This document shows positions 7,450 through 10,258 of a stretch of 10,258 nucleotides of DNA, piece after piece (the stretch's first letter is position 1; the number at the start of each line of letters is the position of its first letter). The position numbers and the translations under genes are program-made. The notes under the pieces are model-generated. The model was not told the DNA's origin, ran no database searches, and saw nothing but the letters and a program-made list of their open reading frames with translations. Origin of the DNA: an uncultured Clostridia bacterium (GTDB lineage Bacteria > Bacillota_A > Clostridia > TANB77 > CAG-508); contig CALXJS010000053.1 of assembly GCA_944388685.1 (NCBI GenBank), positions 1 to 10,258 of the forward strand. The letters run 5' to 3'.

Positions 7450-8730
7450 TTAATTTCTGACAATAGAAATCACCATTTTATTCTCATTAAATACATCTTC
7501 TAACAGTTGCATCAAATTTTCTACACAAATCTTATCTATTTGTTCTAAATATTCAAAACTATTTACACCTTTAAAGTAATTTGTTAGGAACATTCTTGCT
7601 ATATTTCCGACATCATTATATTCTTCTATATATTCACCATATATTTTCTTTTTTATACGTTGGAAATCTTTCTGATTAATTCCATTTTTCTTAAAATTTT
7701 GTATTTGATTCTTTATTCTTGAAAATACTTCTTCTGGTTTATTTGATTGTCCTGAAATTAATATATGTGCATAACTTTTAGAAACTTCATAACTAAATCC
7801 AATTCCTCCAGAAATAATCCCTTCATTATACAATGTTTCATATACATTAGAACTCTTTCCTACAAGAAGTTCCAATAAAATTTGCATTGAAATTTCTTTT
7901 TGAACAATTTCATTACTTTCCATATTCTCAAGAGGTTTGTCTTTTATACCTATTGTATACATAGGTTGGCTAACTTCTAGTTTTTCTTCTATCTTTTCCT
8001 TTACAATGCTCTCTGGCTCTTCAGGATATATTCTTTTAATTTCACCAATTGGTTTTGTTGTTTTTAATCTTTTTTTAACTTCTTCCAATAATGTTTCTGG
8101 TTCAAAATCACCACATATCACCATAACCATATTTTCAGGATTATAAAATGTATAATAACATTTATATAAAATATCTTTATCTATTTTACTAATAGAATCT
8201 ATTGTTCCTACAATATCTATTTTTACTGAATGATTATGATACATAGCTTTCATTGCATTTAAATATACTCGCCAATCTGGGTAATCATCATACATCATAA
8301 TTTCTTGCCCAATAATTCCTTTTTCTTTTTCTACATTTTCATCTGTAAAATATGGATTTTGAACATAATTCATTAATTCATCCATGGCTTCATAAAAATT
8401 AGTTGTTCCCTCAAATAAATATGCTGTATGGTCATTTGTTGTATAAGCATTGGCCTCTACTCCTAATGCTGTTAATACATCTAAACTATTGGTTCCATTT
8501 TCTTGTTCAAACATCTTATGTTCAAGAAAATGTGCTACACCTTCTGGCACTTTCGTTTCTTCTTTTTCTCCTGGCACAACAAATATATTATCATTTGATC
8601 CATAATATGTTCCCCATATCATATATTTCTTTCTCATACCTTTCTTAGGTATAATAATAACAGGCATTCCATTTTCTAATTTCTCAAAGAATATTTTTTC
8701 TTTGACTTTTAAATTTTCTATGACTTGCAT
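7450..8730 (-). CDS. ymfH: M16 family zinc metallopeptidase, catalytic (YmfH-type) subunit
   Basis: This is the catalytic half of a heterodimeric M16 (pitrilysin/insulinase-type) peptidase of 426 residues. The inverted zinc motif is intact: HFLEH at 67-71 (H67, E70, H71), with distal glutamates E136 and E143 seven residues apart in EKEKGIIGQE, as in pitrilysin. The N-terminal M16 domain is followed by a second half with the family fold but no R/Y substrate-gripping pair (LYNEGIISGGIGFSYE instead). No signal peptide is visible, so it should be cytoplasmic. The ATG is preceded by AAGGAG with eight-base spacing. It lies 21 bases after the YmfF-type gene, and a strong terminator follows. B. subtilis YmfH has been linked to EF-P modification, but the neighbouring ymfI of that locus is not seen here, so the substrate is unknown. 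Confidence 0.92.
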   Translation of the reverse strand: MQVIENLKVKEKIFFEKLENGMPVIIIPKKGMRKKYMIWGTYYGSNDNIFVVPGEKEETKVPEGVAHFLEHKMFEQENGTNSLDVLTALGVEANAYTTNDHTAYLFEGTTNFYEAMDELMNYVQNPYFTDENVEKEKGIIGQEIMMYDDYPDWRVYLNAMKAMYHNHSVKIDIVGTIDSISKIDKDILYKCYYTFYNPENMVMVICGDFEPETLLEEVKKRLKTTKPIGEIKRIYPEEPESIVKEKIEEKLEVSQPMYTIGIKDKPLENMESNEIVQKEISMQILLELLVGKSSNVYETLYNEGIISGGIGFSYEVSKSYAHILISGQSNKPEEVFSRIKNQIQNFKKNGINQKDFQRIKKKIYGEYIEEYNDVGNIARMFLTNYFKGVNSFEYLEQIDKICVENLMQLLEDVFNENKMVISIVRN

Positions 8731-8751
8731 TCATTTCTCTCCTTCATATTC

Positions 8752-10020
8752 TTAAGATTCATTTTTTAAAAAATACGTTATACTAATCTGTACCTGATTA
8801 GCTATCTTTATCACATTTTCTTTTTTTACATTTTCAATTTTCTTTATATACGCTTCTATGCTGTTTTTATTATTAGATAATTCTTGTCCAAAATAATAGG
8901 TTATTCCTGTGTCTTGCTCATCATCTATTGTATGAATAATCGCTATAATAGATTTTTTAGCATTTTCTAATTCCTCTTCTGTAAAATTTCCTTTTTTCAT
9001 GTCTTCTATTTGTGTTTTTATTAACTGTACTGCCTTTTCATAATTCGCTATTTCTATTCCACAATTTATAAATATATTGTCTTTATATCGAAAATAACTT
9101 GAACTTGCAGCATATGCTAAATTTGCTTTTTCTCTAACATTTTGAAATATTTTAGAATTTGCACTTCCACCTAAAATATTATTATAAACCAATGCGACAT
9201 ATTTTTCTTCTTCATTTTCGGAATTTACGGATAATCCCATTACTAATTTTCCCTGCGTAACATCCATTTTCTCTATAATTTCACCTGGTCTATTTTCATT
9301 TTTCTCATTTTGTAGTTGATATTTTGCATCTCTTTCTATTAGATTTTGAATATTATGATTTGCTTTTATCAAATCTACTGTATCTTCTAATATGTTTCCC
9401 GAAATCCATATATCTATTTTACATGTGTTTATCATTTCTTTATAGCGCTCATATAAGTTTTTGGCATTTATAGTTTCTAAGTCTTCTACATACCCAAACT
9501 TATACAATCCAAAAGCTTTATTCTTATACCATTCTTCGATGCATCTATCTAATGCATATCTTGCTTTATTATCTATTTTTCCTTCGATTCTTTTTTTCAT
9601 ATTTATTTTTTCTTGTTCCACATATTCCTTCTTGAATGCATCATTTTCTATTAATGGATTGAAAACAATTTCAAATAAATTGTCAACAGATGCCTTTAAC
9701 ATATTTTCATCCTGTTGTGGTAGAAATTGATCATTTACACTTTCAATATAAAATTTCATTACTTGATTGTCCCCTGTTTTATCTACTCCACAATCAAAAC
9801 TTGCACCATACAATTCTTCTAATTTTTTGCTTATCTCTTCTTGTGTTTTCATTGTATTAGTTCCTCTTCTTAACACTGCAGAAATTAATGCATTGGCAGT
9901 TACAGTTTCTCTTTGTAAACCAGTTGTTAAAAACACGGCAATTAAATTTGTTTTAAACTTATCCGTTTTTAATATATGCAATTTTATTCCTTTTTTTATA
10001 TTATTTTCTATATATTCCAT
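8752..10020 (-). CDS. ymfF: M16 family peptidase, zinc-site-deficient (YmfF-type) subunit
   Basis: The 422-residue product has the two-domain M16 fold but lacks HxxEH: at the corresponding place it reads ANALISAVLRRG (residues 42-53). It keeps the R/Y pair in FQNVREKANLAY (R296, Y303), which in M16 heterodimers belongs to the non-catalytic partner. It should therefore pair with the downstream YmfH-type subunit to build one complete active site. The order and spacing (21 bases) match the ymfF-ymfH arrangement of Bacillus. The ATG is preceded by AAAGGAG only about four bases away, a short spacing. No signal peptide or membrane segment is seen. The assignment to an M16 pair is firm; the YmfF name rests on order and motif pattern. 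Confidence 0.9.
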   Translation of the reverse strand: MEYIENNIKKGIKLHILKTDKFKTNLIAVFLTTGLQRETVTANALISAVLRRGTNTMKTQEEISKKLEELYGASFDCGVDKTGDNQVMKFYIESVNDQFLPQQDENMLKASVDNLFEIVFNPLIENDAFKKEYVEQEKINMKKRIEGKIDNKARYALDRCIEEWYKNKAFGLYKFGYVEDLETINAKNLYERYKEMINTCKIDIWISGNILEDTVDLIKANHNIQNLIERDAKYQLQNEKNENRPGEIIEKMDVTQGKLVMGLSVNSENEEEKYVALVYNNILGGSANSKIFQNVREKANLAYAASSSYFRYKDNIFINCGIEIANYEKAVQLIKTQIEDMKKGNFTEEELENAKKSIIAIIHTIDDEQDTGITYYFGQELSNNKNSIEAYIKKIENVKKENVIKIANQVQISITYFLKNES

Positions 10021-10193
10021 AATTCTCCTTTCTTATACAAATATATTATATTTTTTCTTATTTATTATATTGGTCAATCATTTTCTCACCTGTAAATGAT
10101 TTTTATTTTTTTAAAAATCCGTTTATAATATAAGATTATCTTTAGTATTATACATTTTTTTAACTTTATTCATTTTAGTTGATAAGTAATTAT
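10021..10193 (-). promoter_or_regulatory. AT-rich upstream region of the M16 operon with imperfect promoter elements
   Basis: No gene is seen. The minus strand has consensus TATAAT boxes at 10050-10045 and 10069-10064, but the nearest -35-like elements, TTGACC (10077-10072) and TTTACA (10096-10091), are each 21 bases away, longer than normal. An 8-bp inverted repeat, AATCATTT (10076-10083) with AAATGATT (10094-10101), overlaps these -35-like elements. On the plus strand it is followed by a T-rich run. It may be an operator or a weak plus-strand terminator. The true promoter cannot be fixed from sequence. Confidence 0.35.
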
Positions 10194-10258
10194 CCCCCGG
10201 CTTAGCCGGGGGCTTTTTACTCATAACGCCTAAAAGGCTACGTTACAAGCAGAGCCTC
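10181..10258. mobile_element. Possible structured end of an IS200/IS605-type element (partial)
   Basis: The last 78 bases hold dense secondary structure: GATAA-GTAA-TTATC (10181-10194), the GC-only hairpin (10194-10212), GCCT-AAA-AGGC (10228-10238), and an alternative pairing AGGCT (10235-10239) with AGCCT (10253-10257). Base composition is much higher in G+C than the rest of the window. On the minus strand a short open frame enters from the edge and stops at TAG (GAG GCT CTG CTT GTA ACG TAG). IS200/IS605 elements have subterminal hairpins and a structured RNA over the 3' end of tnpB, which would fit an element lying to the right. No transposase sequence is visible, so this is tentative. Confidence 0.25.
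10194..10218 (+). terminator. GC-rich hairpin with T-run on the plus strand
   Basis: CCCCCGGC-TTA-GCCGGGGG (10194-10212) is a perfect 8-bp GC-only stem followed by CTTTTT. By shape it is a strong plus-strand intrinsic terminator. No plus-strand gene lies before it in the window, and the GC content differs sharply from the surroundings, so it may instead be a structural end of an inserted element. Confidence 0.6.

Noticed and set aside
9767..10099. 110-codon plus-strand hydrophobic open frame
   Set aside because: It is antisense to the N-terminus of the first M16 gene and has no ribosome binding site. The minus-strand protein is clearly real.

Overview
The window is AT-rich DNA, and every convincing gene lies on the minus strand with strong AGGAGG-type ribosome binding sites. 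Its content is a str-operon pair, folate-dependent TrmFO, a SWIM/SNF2 helicase, a Spo0E-family phosphatase and a paired M16 peptidase locus. This points to a low-GC, probably spore-forming Bacillota lineage, most likely Clostridia. I cannot name the species.

In minus-strand transcription order (right to left) there are four blocks. (1) A two-gene M16 locus at 10020-7450: a zinc-site-deficient YmfF-type subunit, then a YmfH-type subunit with HxxEH. It ends at a perfect 15-bp hairpin terminator (7381-7422). (2) A single small Spo0E-like gene (7242-7078) with its own candidate promoter and terminator. (3) An operon at 6943-1754: a 1109-aa SNF2 helicase with an N-terminal SWIM zinc finger, a 124-aa charged hypothetical protein, and trmFO. 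Its promoter is clear (TTGAAA-17-TATAAT), and the genes are separated by 13 nt and then overlap by 4 nt. (4) rpsL (1535-1122) and rpsG (794-324), both starting at GTG, with a promoter and a structured leader ahead of rpsL.

The housekeeping genes are ordinary. The less ordinary material is between them: a nested hairpin at the predicted 5' end of the rpsL transcript; a 327-nt rpsL-rpsG spacer with a 20-bp perfect palindrome, a GNRA-capped hairpin and a possible decayed or leader ORF touching the rpsG start; a three-copy repeat (158-324) that folds into a large inverted repeat directly after rpsG; and a GC-rich structured segment at the right edge that could be the end of an IS200/IS605-type element. 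TrmFO carries two charged insertions absent from the usual ~435-residue protein. rpsL follows trmFO rather than rpoB/rpoC, and no fusA begins in the 323 nt after rpsG, so the str cluster seems to be in an altered setting. I found no CRISPR array, tRNA, rRNA or complete mobile element, and no wholly new multi-gene system.
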